The notes beneath the pieces were generated by a model. That model did not search any database. It had not been told where the DNA came from and saw nothing but the letters and a program-made list of their open reading frames with translations. From positions 31,716,459-31,780,458 of the forward strand of contig OZ021726.1 in the NCBI GenBank assembly GCA_963978545.1: DNA of 64,000 nucleotides. Direction: 5' to 3'. Source of the stretch: Linyphia triangularis. Its lineage: Eukaryota; Arthropoda; Arachnida; Araneae; Linyphiidae. The translations under genes were made by a program, and so were the position numbers. This document shows positions 22,721 through 35,060 of the stretch, piece by piece; the stretch's first letter is position 1, and each line of letters starts with the position of its first letter.

Positions 22721-23592
22721 TTGTGTTCTAGAAAAAGATGAAGTCTTTTGAAGATTTAAAAGACATCCCGAAATAAAAAAAGTTACTGGAGGTGTTTAGA
22801 GGAGAAATCCTTATATTTGTATGTCGATGTATATCAAAATCCTAGGATATTCTTTTTGCTAAGATTTGTCTTTAAATGTATTCGTTTAAGATACTGAGAT
22901 TATGCTAAAAGACTTGAAGTGGATATTTAACATAAAAAATAACAGACTTTTACTGTAAAGATATTCCGATATGTTTGTCTTTTCTTTTCTTTTTTTCAAT
23001 AAGATGAAAAATTTGTTTTGAATAAATTTCTCTCCTATGGCGTACGAATTTTGGTGAAAATTTCCTTTTATTTTTAAGTCTTGTTTCTTAGTGTGCAAGT
23101 GGAACATATCTATAGAAGTAAATTAACTTGTACTAGTGAATTAAAAAGTTCATAATTAACTTATAAGTATCTTAACATTATAGATTTACTTTTGTATATT
23201 CATTAAATATGCTTTCTAACTTTCTTGCTGAGTAATTCTAAAAATATATCGAATTTCAATAAAATTACCGATGAAAATTGGTTTGCTTTATTTTGCTAAT
23301 AGAATTGCTTATTTTATTTTAAGGAAAAAATTCTTAGAAAACCTACATATTTTACAAAGTGATACAAATCTCAAAATACTAATTTATAAATCTAATGAAT
23401 TTTAGAAACTGTAAAAAAAAATCCTCAAACTCTAATTTGCTCAAGTATAAAACTTTGAAAAACAAAGTAATCCTTTAAGCAAGTCTGGCGGTTACGTAGT
23501 CGAAATCCCATCGCTTAGCAAAATCTTGTTAAAGTTTGTTCCTGGCCCTCTTAGGGAAAGAAAGCGCCATCTCGCGGCGGCCCCGTTTAAAT

Positions 23593-23664
23593 CCATTGTT
23601 AAAATTAAATTGTGTTGGTAATTTACCCTTTCATGACGCTTTAAAAGTATAAGTATATATATAT
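23593..23664. other. Short AT-rich spacer
   Basis: Separates the P-like element from the direct-repeat block; contains a short (TA) tract. Confidence 0.4.
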
Positions 23665-23909
23665 GTAATATATTAACACTTTAAAGATTATCCTGTCGAC
23701 TTATGTAATGAATTAAAACACTTAACGATTATCCTGTCGACTTAAGCTCATGTGAAGTAGTTGATAAATGTATGAATGCTAAAATACACAAATTGTAAAC
23801 AAATCTAGTTGTGCTTTCAATTGAAAATTTGTTTAAAGAAAAAGCTAATAAAAATTTGAGTAGTGCTTAGGTGATAAAAGCCTAAATAATATTTTTAAAG
23901 TAAAAATTA

Positions 23910-24335
23910 AGTGTCGACAGATTTCTGAGATTGAGTACTGTTCTAGTACTTTTAACAGACAAAAATGTATCGCATTTCTGTGGTTTAGCACTTGGTTTAG
24001 AAAGCATATCATTCTCTAAAACAGACAACACTCACATAACTTACTTGAAAATTATAAAATATGAACACCCAAATATTACCTGAATCTTAAATTTAAGCAT
24101 TAAATAATTCTAAAGTAAAGAGAGAAGTGTTGACAAATTTTTCGGGCTGAAGTGACTTCCTAGTATTTATAACAGACAAAAATGTAATATGACATAGTTG
24201 TGGTTTGATACTTGTTTTAGAAAGCACATCATTCCTTAAAAGATACAACATTCACAGAAATTACTTCAAAATCATAAAATATACCACAAATAATAGAATA
24301 TTAATTAAATAATTTAAAATTTTTAGTTGATGAAG
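23910..24335 (+). repeat. ~217-bp tandem duplication
   Basis: 'aacagacaaaaatgta' recurs at 23954 and 24171. The surrounding 200 bp align in both units ('tagaaagca.atcatt', 'cttaaaa/ctaaaac'). The units are clearly diverged, so the duplication is old. Confidence 0.8.
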
Positions 24336-24764
24336 AACTTGTTTACACTTGAATGAACAGCATTTGAAGATTTGTTTTGTAATGTTAACATTGAAGTTGC
24401 CTGATCTATAATTGAAAAAGACTTGAAGGTGGTGGTGTGATTACAAAACATTCGGCAGTTGCACGTTGATAAACAAAATTATTTCGCGCACATTGACATC
24501 TGAAGTGGTTAATTGAACTTGTATTTCATAATTGATGACTTAATCTTTAACACATTTCACGAGAAAAAGAAAACACTGTTGGGCTGAACGACTTTATAAC
24601 TATTGTGGTTTGTAGCTGTAGGATGTGGAGCACAGCGGCGAGATGGAAATTAACAGAATGTGCACAGAAACGTAGGTTGGTGATGGTGTGTAGAGCACAA
24701 CGGCGCGAAAACACTGGTTGAAAGTAGATTAAGATTCGGAGGGGCGGTCTAGAACGATCTCGGC

Positions 24765-24905
24765 GAATTTGGACTGGCGACCTGGCAGACATGGAATCCG
24801 GGCGGTAGAGGAACGCTGGCACATTAGTAGACATGGAAATGCTTGTAGAGGAATACTGGCACATTAGTAGACATGGAAATGGTTGTAGAAGAACACTGGT
24901 ACGGA
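24765..24905 (+). repeat. 40-bp minisatellite
   Basis: The unit beginning 'gtagaggaa.actggcacat' starts at 24805, 24845 and 24885, with a partial unit upstream. Confidence 0.85.
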
Positions 24906-25345
24906 ACATCTTGCGAGAAAGGATTGATTCATGGCGATGAAGATGTTGCAAGAAAAGGTGACGAAAGTAAATAATCCGCTAGTTGAAATATTGCTGGTCA
25001 GGGTAAACACGAAGAATTTGGCGAACGTCTGACAGTTCAATGCGCATGGTTCTCGGAAAGGGGAGTCGAAACATCAGCCAGGAAAAGTCTTTCTTGAAAT
25101 TTGCATATGCAGCGAAAAGGTTGAAAGAGGATTAAAAGATAAAACAATCCCTCAGAGCATCACAGTCCGTTGGGCGATTGATGCGGGTTTTTCTTCTTGT
25201 TCTCTCTCTCCGGCGTTTAAAGTTAAATTTCGAAAGAAAAAAAATAGTTGCATGAAAAATTTAAACACATCGCGGGGCTTCACGACAGGACAATCCTGTC
25301 GACTTTTGTAATATATTAACACTTTAAAGATTATCCTGTCGACTT

Positions 25346-26112
<767 letters not shown>

Positions 26113-26460
26113 GTATGTAATGATGAAGTATAGTAATTTACTATAAATATTATTCACAGATATGTCGTAGTTTCATACTTAAAATAAAACAATAACACTT
26201 TATAAACTTTATTTTTACTAGTTTCACGAGTAAAAATAACGTTTGACAGCATTAGGAATAATAAAAAAAAAATCATATTTTCATACTTTTAATTTTAAAT
26301 TGTGAGTATCTTTTTTATTTTTTAATGCACTAAACCTGAATATTTTTATATGGGACCCATTGATTCATTAAGCGAAAATAAATCATCTTTGGTGAATGGT
26401 GGGATTGAACTTATTGAAATAAAGTGCATTTTAAGTTACATTAAAATTATATTTTATAAA
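26113..26460. other. AT-rich sequence, no gene seen
   Basis: No feature recognised. Confidence 0.5.
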
Positions 26461-26760
26461 ACTAGGGGATTCGCCCCCTGCTCGTAAACGCTCGCAAACC
26501 CCCGAACGCGCTCGCTGCGTTCGCATTGGTTTGCTGCGCGATCTGTGAAGGGGATCCCCTTCTCAATTACCCCCAACCTTAGCTGCGTATTGTTAACACC
26601 AAAAAAATGGAATACCTTGGGATTTGTACCTCAATTTCTGAGATTAACTCGTGAATTGATGCCTTTGATTTTCATTGGCAGTAGGCGGGACGATGTTAAT
26701 GAAATATTAATGACAATTTCAATTACCATTTATATGCCTTTAACCGTTAGTAGATAATTA
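26461..26760 (-). mobile_element. Repeat with CTAG + GC hairpin end
   Basis: Read on the minus strand the element ends 'gggggcgaatcccctag|T': a GC-only stem with loop 'cgaat' running into CTAG. The next ~80 bp are rich in 'cgctcgc/gcgttcgc' motifs. The same architecture occurs at 42,325. The inner boundary is uncertain, and the frame across it is not a recognised protein. Confidence 0.4.
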
Positions 26761-28369
26761 TTTGGCATTCCCCCACCCCCAATATTGAAATTATTTATAG
26801 AACAGTAACGAGTATTGTATTTTATTTTTGTGGTGTTTATTTTGAAAAAAATATTTAGGATGGCCAGCGAGAAGGCGACTTCACAATCAATTACAAGAAA
26901 AACAATTATCGTTAACACAAAAACCAAACTAATAGTTGATGTTATTAAAATATTAAGAACACATAAAAGTAAAATTTGACATGAAAAACATCATACACTC
27001 ATTATAAGAAAATATTTTTGCCAGTATATTCTTAATACAGGATTTTAACTCTCAGAAAATAAGAAAATTTTCGCCGTCAGAGGGTGCCAACAAAAACTGA
27101 AATACTTTTGTATACACACCAAAAATATATACCGATCGTTTATTTAAATTCACGGTAGGCACAATTTAGAAAACCATTTACTAATTGGCAATTTCGACAG
27201 TTATCGTTAACATAAAAACCAAACTCATAGTCGACAATCTGAAATTATTAACGAATAATAAAAATTAATTAAAACACAGGAATGGCCGAGTTTGAATATA
27301 AACATTTTACAATAGATGGAATAAAAAACAATTATTAACTGTTGCTAATTCAAAAATACAAAAGAACCCAAGGAAGTTAAAAATAAAAGAACACACGTAG
27401 ATTTTGCAAAATTTTAAACTGTGTAATTGAAAAAATTAACTAAAAATTCAACCAAGTAAAAGCCGAAAGTCAGTTGTTAGCCGAGAGTCAATTAAAAGTA
27501 AATGTCGTAAATTCCGACTAATTTTCACTACTTCGGTGTCGTAGTCTATTATGTCAAGATCAAGATTAGACTCAATTAAGAAAAACTATTAACGAGTTTA
27601 ATATTCGACATTTCTATTAAATATTACAAATCTATCAAACTCTCACAAAAGCAACTAAAAATGGCTTATTCTAAACAGTTTTAAGGAACAACAGAAAATG
27701 AAGCATTGTTGCCACATAAACTAAACAAACTAACAACTGAAATTACACAAATTTATATTCATAGTAAAAGTGACGTCATACGCCTTACTAGGGTAACATT
27801 AAAATAAAAATAAGTTTATATGTTCGTTTATTTCCGACAAGTATTTATCAGACTTTATATTCTCAATGACGTCACAATTCGAGTTTATGCATATATGCTG
27901 TCGAAATGACGCAATTCCCTTCTCCCCCTTCCTACACTATACCTTTGACGTGGGAAAATTGGCTTGCAGAGGAGACGCGAAGCAAAAAAAAACGAGTTTT
28001 TGTGTGTTATACTAAAACATGACGTATCTAAGTAATTTTTTATCATCCAACAATATTTTTAATTCTATCCGCAAGAGAAGATATCATAGATTCTAACCAT
28101 ATTTTTTCAATGGAAAAAAGTAAATGTTTCAAGTATTTATTCAGCTAGAAGAGTAGGGTTAAAACTTTTTCCCATTGGATTACCATTACGGCCAAATTTT
28201 AAAATTCAATTAAAGAAAATAATTAAATAGTTGCCATTTTGCGATAATGCATGGCGAGATAATCTGCTTATGTAAAAAATTTCACAGTTCTCCTTTCACC
28301 AGGAAAAGAGAAACAATAGTGACAACGCACCGGTTTCTTACTTTTTTTTAATATAAAGAAATTGCGAAG
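26761..28369. other. AT-rich sequence with weak internal repeats, no gene seen
   Basis: 'ttatcgttaacacaaaaacc' near 26,907 recurs, slightly changed, near 27,200. 'cgaaagtcagttgttagcc' is followed by a related word at 27,465-27,500. No coding signal. Confidence 0.45.
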
Positions 28370-28659
28370 CAGAGCCGGCCTCAACTAGAATTTTTAGCCC
28401 CCGGGCAGACTAAGATTTTCGTTAAATCTCTAAGGAGAAATTTATTTACACTGACAATTTTCTCTAGAAAGTTATACCAGAAACAGGTTTTGAAAAAAAA
28501 TTCGAACTTTCTGATGTTTCTTAGCAATGAGGTAGCCTCGGTTTTCGTCTAGGGACTGGTAAAAGGACTGATAGACAATTCTTCTAAGGCCTTGTTAATC
28601 TTGTCGAAATGTTTATATAATACAACCTTCCTTTTTTGCTGACAACCTGGATTTACTAA

Positions 28660-28719
28660 ACTATTTTAAGGAAAGGGATACATGTTTTTCTGAAACTCCC
28701 CATCCTGATGTAGAGGCTA

Positions 28720-28765
<46 letters not shown>

Positions 28766-29882
28766 CATACAGATAATTTATTATTCCAAAGAATGTTTGA
28801 CCCTCAAATGATGCTTCAACAGCATGTGCTGTAACTAAATTCAGAGAGTGGGCAGTACATGCAAGTTTGTGTCCCTGCAGTTTTCTTGATTGTACTCCTT
28901 TATAGATTCCAGCCATATTGGCTCCATTGTCATATGACGGCCTTCTACAGTAACGCATGTCCAAGCAATCATTTTCTAACTTTTTCAAAATATCTGCACT
29001 TAGTTTATTTTTTTTTTTTATTTTTTATTGTCTGTTTGTCAGAGATAATAAAAAAGTCAATGAAGCTTACCAAAATTTCCAGTCCCCTCTCTGACATTTT
29101 CACATAACGAATATTTTCTATCATTTGATTTCAAGACTGATATCAAGGGTTGAATCGAAAATTAATGCAAAATACATTGCTTTGTTTCCACATCGTCCAG
29201 TATACCTTATTTTATCTTCCTTGCTATAATGTCTTAGAATTCAATTTGTACTTTCCATGAAAAATATTACAAATGACCTTTCTTATGTAGTTCAATGTGT
29301 TCACGTAAATGAAAGTCGTAGTGGGATATTAAATTAATGGTACTTAGAAATTTAACACTTCTGGGATCACCAAAGTCAAACTGTTCGTGCGGCCCTGTTT
29401 TGCCAGAAACATTATAGCGTCAACAATGCAATGTAGTACTTTTTCCCAATGTATTTCTCCTTTTGCTCTCTGGTCTAGAAGTTCTTTATCTATTCCTCTA
29501 TTTCCTAGAGAAGACACAAGAGTTTTCCAAAAACAAAAACAAAGTTTGTTGTATTACGAGTTCTTATGCTCTGGAACCATTTCACTTAGTTTTTTCCAGT
29601 GAGTGAAACCCTCTTCTTTAGCCAATTATGACAAAGTTATCTTTGACCCTCCCGAGAGTTTTATTAATAACCTACATGAAACACAGAATAATGCATTTTT
29701 CGTCCGTCTGTAACCTAGCTATAATCTCATCTGATGTCTGTTTGGAAGTCGTTTCAAAAACCATTATTTTGTTAGATTTTGGCCATCTCTCATACTTTTT
29801 GCTTAAATCAGAAAGAAGTATGTTTATTTTCTACTCTCATTTTCGTTGCAAAAAAATTCTGAAAATCGGAAATGTTAATTGA
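28660..29882 (-). pseudogene. hAT transposase (ZMYM1/DUF4371-like), broken
   Basis: Minus-strand blocks in order: 'GFTHWKKLSEMVPEHKNSQ' (about 29,600, the zinc-finger region), 'EIHWEKVLHCIVDAIMFLAK' (about 29,420), then 'CRRPSYDNGANMAGIYKGVQ' near 28,930 (the family's catalytic Asp region), and 'TAHSLNLV' (about 28,830). The frame is broken by stops between 29,350 and 29,000 and by a 43-base poly-A (poly-T on this strand) at 28721-28763 just after 'NYLYGFF'. The expected continuation 'STSGWGVSEKHV' resumes beyond it. The C-terminal dimerisation domain is absent. Such proteins cut and paste hAT elements; this one cannot. Confidence 0.8.
28721..28763. repeat. Poly-A run of 43
   Basis: Uninterrupted A homopolymer inside the hAT relic. 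It could be slippage growth or the tail of a lost insertion; no target duplication is obvious around it. Confidence 0.95.
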
Positions 29883-30245
29883 CCACGTTCCTGGGTATAG
29901 GAAATCAAAGCAGTTTTGTATGGTAGGAGAATCGAATTCATTGTGGTAATTACCTTATTGTCAGGCAAAAAGAGTTTTTGTTTCCCTATTTTAGAGCCAC
30001 ACTAGCTTGGCATCCGGGGCACATGCTCGCCCCCCCCCCCCCCTCCCAATATGCGGTCTTGTCGTGAAGCAAAGATTAATTTTATAAAGTGCATTTTCAA
30101 TTTGAAATGCATAGTAGAAACTCTGTTTAACTTTTGTTTGGCCTTAATTAAAAAATTTTCTCGAAGAGGCATTATGCTATAAAAAACTGTCTTTCATGAG
30201 ACGCGATTTCGCCGGTGATTGTTATTTTCAATTACCCATATGTAT

Positions 30246-30980
30246 TGTTGCTTAGATGGGTTCGAAATATTTGAAGCCAAAGCAAATCAAAACTTGCAGA
30301 AATTTATTCCGATATAACTCCAGAACTTCTCGTTCTAGTAGACTCAATACAGCTCTTCACACAACAATAGAGCACAAAACAGAAGTTAAAAACTTGATAC
30401 ACAACTGCTACAAATCACCGCAAAAGACCATGCAATACAGTTCGCTTTTAGAACTACTCTGAATGCTCACTGAGAGACAGCTAACTCAGTAACTCCACTC
30501 AGTCAGTAACTCAACTGACTAACAGACTCAACTAACTCAGTGACTCAACTAACTCTTGGCCAGACTTATATAGGAAAGGCGAATCTTCTCGAAACTTCCA
30601 GAGATAGAAATTTGGACAACTTTCCAGATCGTAGTCGAAAAGCCCTATGCATGTACATGGGGACCGAAAATGTCTCCAAGTGGTAGCCAAGTTTGGCGTC
30701 ATTTGGCGACAAAAATTAGTCGCCAAAACCGTCGCCATCTTGGCTCTATCTCGCCAATTTGGCGAGATATCCACTACCATAATGTTAAATGGCCTGCTCT
30801 TTGTAAAACTCGCTTCCCAGTATTATCTCTGTCAAACTCGTTTTCAAGCATTAAGGGTCACATTGCAGGAAAGCAAAGTAAGACAAACTATTGCACTGCC
30901 TTATGCGAAATATACATAAATTTATCTTTTTACATAATTAATGCTAGGAAATATTTACAAATATACAGAAATTCGTAACA
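30246..30980 (-). mobile_element. Solo LTR with 4-bp target duplication
   Basis: Inverted relative to the LTR at 19,395 and clearly the same family: shared 'ctcgccaaattggcgagata', 'tttcgactacgatctggaaa' and 'agaacgagaagttctgga'. Read on the minus strand it runs tgttacgaat...agcaaca, with a 'cctatataag' TATA box near 30,570. 'gtat' flanks both sides (30242-30245 and 30981-30984). It is longer than its sister partly because of short repeats of an 'actcagt/aactc' type at about 30,480-30,555. It sits inside repeat R copy A. Confidence 0.9.
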
Positions 30981-31104
30981 GTATACATTCGGTATAGCAT
31001 TCAATAAAAAAAAAAAAAAAAAATCGATGTTTTTTATTCCCTCTCTCTTCACCTCTCCATGTTTTGGAACATCCTGATCTCAAAAAAGTTATCTAGAAAA
31101 AATG

Positions 31105-31288
31105 AGGACTAGAAATGAAAAACGACTTAATACCAAAAAAAAATCGAAAATCTTTTTTTCCCCGGAAAAATGTCGTGAAGACCAAACTGAAGAACTCCAG
31201 TAGCAACAGTTCAAATTCAATCTGATACTTAGTCATAGCCTTAATACCAGATGCGAGTGTTTTTCATTTTTCGGCTCCCCTCAAAAAT

Positions 31289-31326
<38 letters not shown>

Positions 31327-31355
31327 GACTTAGATCGTTTTCCATTTCTAGTCCT
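31105..31355. repeat. Nested segment with 21-bp inverted ends
   Basis: 'aggactagaaatgaaaaacg' at the left is mirrored by 'cgttttccatttctagtcct' at the right. Copies B and C of repeat R lack this segment, so it is an insertion in copy A or was lost from the others. Confidence 0.65.
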
Positions 31356-31957
31356 AAAATGTCGATCTGTGTGTACGTGGTCGCATAACTCCCGAACAAA
31401 TTGATCTACGATGTTCAAATTTGGTGTACGGGTTGGTGGTAGCACAAGGACCTACCAGTAAGGTTTTCGTCAAAATCACGCATGCGCATAAGGTAGCTGC
31501 CATTGAAAAAATCATGTTTTTCAGTAATTTCTAAAAAACGGCTATAACGATTTTGATCAAAAGTGTTGTGGTGATGCCTTTATGGTGTTCTAAACATTCC
31601 CACCTGCGAAATTCCCATAAAAATGCGATAAAATCATGAAAAGTTGAAAAACGAGTATCTTTTAACACAGAGCTCTCTGCCCTTGAGCATCGGCCATCAA
31701 CGATGGATTTTTTTACATTTCACGCACAAGCAAGGACAATTTAATGTCTATGGAATAAAGTCACAATTTTTGCCATTCCGATAAGAGGTCTGTTTTTGTT
31801 TTTTTTTGCTCTTGTTTATTGTCAAAAATATTGCCAAACTAGCCATTTTTATTCAAACTAGAGAAAATAAGAACATTGTAACTTACCACAATGTAAAATT
31901 TTACTACAATGACCAACAATACAGAGTATAATTGAAAGTTGCGCGAAGTTCCACACC

Positions 31958-32850
31958 TTTGGTTTTTGTTAGTTTGGGATAATTTTTTGTTGTGTTTATA
32001 TAATACGAATAAATTCAAAGGATTGAGACTTAGTAACAATAGTTTCTAAATCAAAAATTGGTTGTTGTTAAAATGTATACAAAACACGGGAATTGAGCCA
32101 GTTTGTCTTTTATTGTTTAAATATGCTCTGCAAAATAATTAAATGAGTTTAAATGAAAATTAAATGCATCTATCTTAAGCAGATGTGTGAAAGTAAAATA
32201 GTAAATGCTTATCGTCTCATTATATATTTCTTCAATAAAGCCACTCCCTATATAGATAAAAATAAAGACGAATTAATTGACTCTTCAGAGTAGAGTCCCA
32301 AGAATAAAGAGTATACAATTTTGGTGATATTAGAAAAAATAGTAAACCTGATTTAAAATAATGAAAGCGGAATTCAGTTTTAAAATTATATACATGGTAC
32401 GAGCATCAATTTCGTAAAAACACAGCTTTGTGAATTTATACTTTCTTTTGTTGTTTCTAGTACTCTGATTCAAAATTTGATATGGATTTCCCTTATTTAT
32501 CCAAGTACATGACCGACTACTTTAAAACAATTACTTAAAGGTTTTTGTGCGAGATTATTTATAAACAAATTGAGATGATCAAAACTATGTGAGTCAATAA
32601 TGGTTGACATAAATTTAGAGATAAACAATTATTATTATTATTGTCTCTTCAATTCACATTATACACTTTAAATATAAGACGAACACATCAATAGCTTTAA
32701 AAACTGAATATTTAGCTTGAATAACAAATATTATTTATTAATTAGCAAGTTTTGTTTTACTTAAGAAGCGGTTCAAAAAATAAGTTGACTATAAATGTAA
32801 ATGGAGAAATATATAATAGATTATATTTGTCTAGTAGCAGCACCACTTTT
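31958..32850. other. AT-rich sequence, no gene seen
   Basis: No feature recognised. Confidence 0.5.
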
Positions 32851-33486
32851 ACTTTCAATTACCCATATGTATACATAAGGGTAATGAAAGTATGGTATTC
32901 TGTAAAAAAAAAAAAAAAAAAAATTAATTTGTATTGCATTTCTCCGCGTTTTGAAACATCCTGATATCAAAAAAGTGATCTAGAAAAAAATATTTGTTTG
33001 TGTTTATGTCTGTACGTGGTCAGCATAACTCCCGAACAAATTGACCTACGATGTTCAAATTTGGTGTGAAAATTGGTGAGGGTACAAGGACCTACCACTA
33101 AGGTTTTTGTCAAAATCGCGCATACCCATAGGGTAGCTTCCATTGAAAAAATCATGTCTCTCAGTAAAAACAGCTCTAACGATTTTGTTTAAAATCGCTG
33201 TTGTAGTGCCTCTAACATCCCCACCACCAGAATTCCCGTAAAAATGCTTTAATGCCGTAAAAAGTTGAAAAACGAATGCCTGTAACACAGATTTTCCTTT
33301 CTTTGAGCATACCATATCAACGATCGTTTTTTTTTTAATCTCTGCTCAGTTTCACTTACAAGAAAGGATAATTCCAAGAAAGGATCCATTTTTATTTAAT
33401 GAATGATGAAAATATAAAAATGATAAATTACACAAATCTACATCAGCAATATTGTGTAATTGAAAATTGTGCGATGTTCCACACCC
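32851..33486 (+). repeat. Dispersed repeat R, copy B (uninterrupted)
   Basis: Carries 'acccatatgtatacataagg' where copy A is split by the solo LTR, so it serves as the empty site. The rest aligns with copy A from 'cgtggtcagcataactcccg' to 'gatgttccacaccc'. An A-run of about 20 follows the head. Confidence 0.75.
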
Positions 33487-34429
33487 ATAGTTAATAAAAT
33501 TAGGTAAGCAACACTTTCGAGCTTTAGAAAACATTAAAGATCACTAGAATTTTAAAAAATATTCTTGGAATTTTGTTTACTGGAAGAAAAATGTATTCAT
33601 TTACGTTCAACGAAGTGGAATATTAGGAATCCACCCCGAAGGCTACAGAGAAAACTAGCATGCGGATGCTCTATAACAATTCTGAAAAAACACCTAGGTA
33701 TTTTCAACATCCTTTAGGCGTTAACAGAGATAATCTATGAGGTGTGTTATATACATAGAAAACAGGATGATCCACTTGATCCGGATTCCTGATCCCTACT
33801 ACGGTATTTGAATCCAGAATGGCAATTATTTGTTGTTGTTTATTTTTAAGAAACTCGAAAGCCTGCGATCAACAAGACTAACTTATCCGTTTGTTTCATT
33901 ATTTCATTGCATTCTACGAGAGCGCAGCTTCAAAGTTGTTATATTCTCCATTGAGGCGGAATTTTACACATGGTGGATTTTGAACATAAAATCTATCATT
34001 CCATTCATGATTCCATAAGTATAACTGTTTGTAACTCATCAATCAAATTTGGAATAGAAAAATACAAACATATTAACCTGGTTATTTTAAATCATCTGAA
34101 AAATCAGTTGTTCTCTTTTTAAAATGAATCTCCGATTTAGTTTATATCTATGCATTTTGGAATCTTTCTTTATTTCATTTCAGGCAGCCGGTTATCTTCA
34201 TAGCATTTTTCTCTACCTTCATTATTTATTTAAAAAAAAAAACTTATGATTAAATCTTTAAGCATTTATTTCAGTTAGAATTTTAATTATGTACACCTAA
34301 CTCGAGAGAAAAATTATTATTAAAGAAATAATAAAAAAATAAAAAAAAAAAAGTTAGGAAAGCACCACACAAACTATCTCACACTGTTTTAATGAGAAGA
34401 AAAACCTTTATATCATAATGAGAAAGCAC
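33487..34429. other. AT-rich sequence, no gene seen
   Basis: No element ends or domains recognised. The frame at 33830-34018 is short and unmatched. Confidence 0.5.
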
Positions 34430-35060
34430 ATAAGGAGGAGGGGGAGCTCAACCCTATCACAAACCATCTGGACAAGTTTTCGTTCGTTGGTTAGATAGAA
34501 TCAAAACGTCAGCAGGAATCATGCCTACGGGCACACATCCTCATTCACACAGGCCTCGCTCCCGACATCACGCATATTATAGGCGCTATCCTTTGTCGCG
34601 GGCCTTAACCGTTATGTTCAAAAAGCCGATCCTAGTCATATTGGTGGAATATTTATTCCCTCGGACCCCTTTTGTGCGATGCAGTTTGTTTCCAAGGTTA
34701 CCCCTTCGCTGCAAAGAGAAAAGGAGTCGAACAAGCGGATGGGGGGAGGTGGAGTAGTATTTTTTTTATATTAATTTTGTTCTTTTTTAAAAGGTGGAAC
34801 TTGGGCTGAAAGGGTTAAGTGAAGGAAGGGTTGCTCAATAGAAGCTAGATCGTTCAGGAAGCGTGGAATAAAAAAATAAATAAATAATCGGGTACAATAA
34901 AGGGATGGGGGATCGCGTATACATTTATGACCTTGAGTTGGTACCCTGCCAACAGAGTTGCGTGGCGTTTGTCTTTAGCTTTCATTTGTCACGCCTCAAC
35001 GGATTTTCGAATTTCCTAGTACGGTATTCTCTGACAAAGAGGATTCCTCGAACTTAATTA
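34430..35060. promoter_or_regulatory. GC-richer unique stretch, possible promoter or leader
   Basis: Marked rise in G+C and CpG against the flanks, not repeated elsewhere in the window. A plus-strand frame at 34521-34757 (ATG start, basic, His/Arg-rich N-terminus) matches no family I know. I cannot tell a host regulatory region from chance unique sequence. Confidence 0.2.

Larger units (their letters stand above)
20646..23585 (+). mobile_element. P-element-like transposon with THAP exon
   Basis: The ends are near-perfect inverted repeats over about 55 bp ('cggggccgccgcgagatggc', then 'ctttctttccctaag' and 'ggccaggaacaaact'). After a short gap a second inverted block follows ('gctaagcgatgggatttc'). 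The flanks are 'gtttaaac' (20638-20645) and 'gtttaaat' (23585-23592, sharing one G with the tip), an 8-bp target duplication as expected for the P superfamily. A THAP exon lies near the right end, and no RNase-H-like transposase domain is recognisable. It is probably a non-autonomous derivative of about 2.94 kb. Confidence 0.75.
23665..25345. repeat. 1.7-kb block bounded by 38-bp direct repeats
   Basis: An identical 38-bp word beginning 'gtaatatattaacacttt' and ending 'tatcctgtcgactt' lies at 23665-23702 and 25308-25345. Each copy has a second, partial or diverged copy beside it (a 40-bp unit at 23705-23745; 'aatcctgtcgac' at 25292-25303). The right half (24,550-25,300) is GC-richer. The 134-codon minus-strand frame at 24547-24951 resembles no protein I know and runs through a minisatellite. 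The block may be one non-coding element, but the type is unknown. Confidence 0.5.
28370..30061 (-). mobile_element. hAT transposon, decayed
   Basis: The low end begins 'cagagccggcctc', the typical CAG-type hAT tip. The high end, reversed, reads 'caagaccgca', about 6 of 10 matched. Flanks 'ttgcgaag' (28362-28369) and 'tcgtgaag' (30062-30069) agree at 6 of 8 positions, as an old 8-bp duplication would. A C-run of 15 lies near the high end. The minus strand carries a hAT transposase relic. Confidence 0.55.
30224..31957 (+). repeat. Dispersed repeat R, copy A (interrupted)
   Basis: Starts 'ttttcaattacccatatg' and ends 'aagttccacacc'. The body includes 'cataactcccgaacaaattg', 'tacgatgttcaaatttggtg' and 'aagttgaaaaacga'. 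It is interrupted by a solo LTR at 30246-30980 and by an extra ~250-bp segment at 31105-31355. A T-run of about 37 lies near 31,290. Copies B and C lie at 32,851 and 39,094. The ends carry inverted 'actttcaatt/aattgaaagt' words. No protein is encoded, so it is probably a non-autonomous DNA element. Confidence 0.75.

Noticed and set aside
24547..24951. 134-codon minus-strand frame
   Set aside because: Runs across a 40-bp minisatellite, matches no known family, and has no splice or promoter context; insufficient for a gene call.
30256..30978. Several frames of 68-102 codons
   Set aside because: All lie inside the solo LTR at 30246-30980 and its duplicate at 19.4 kb has different frames.
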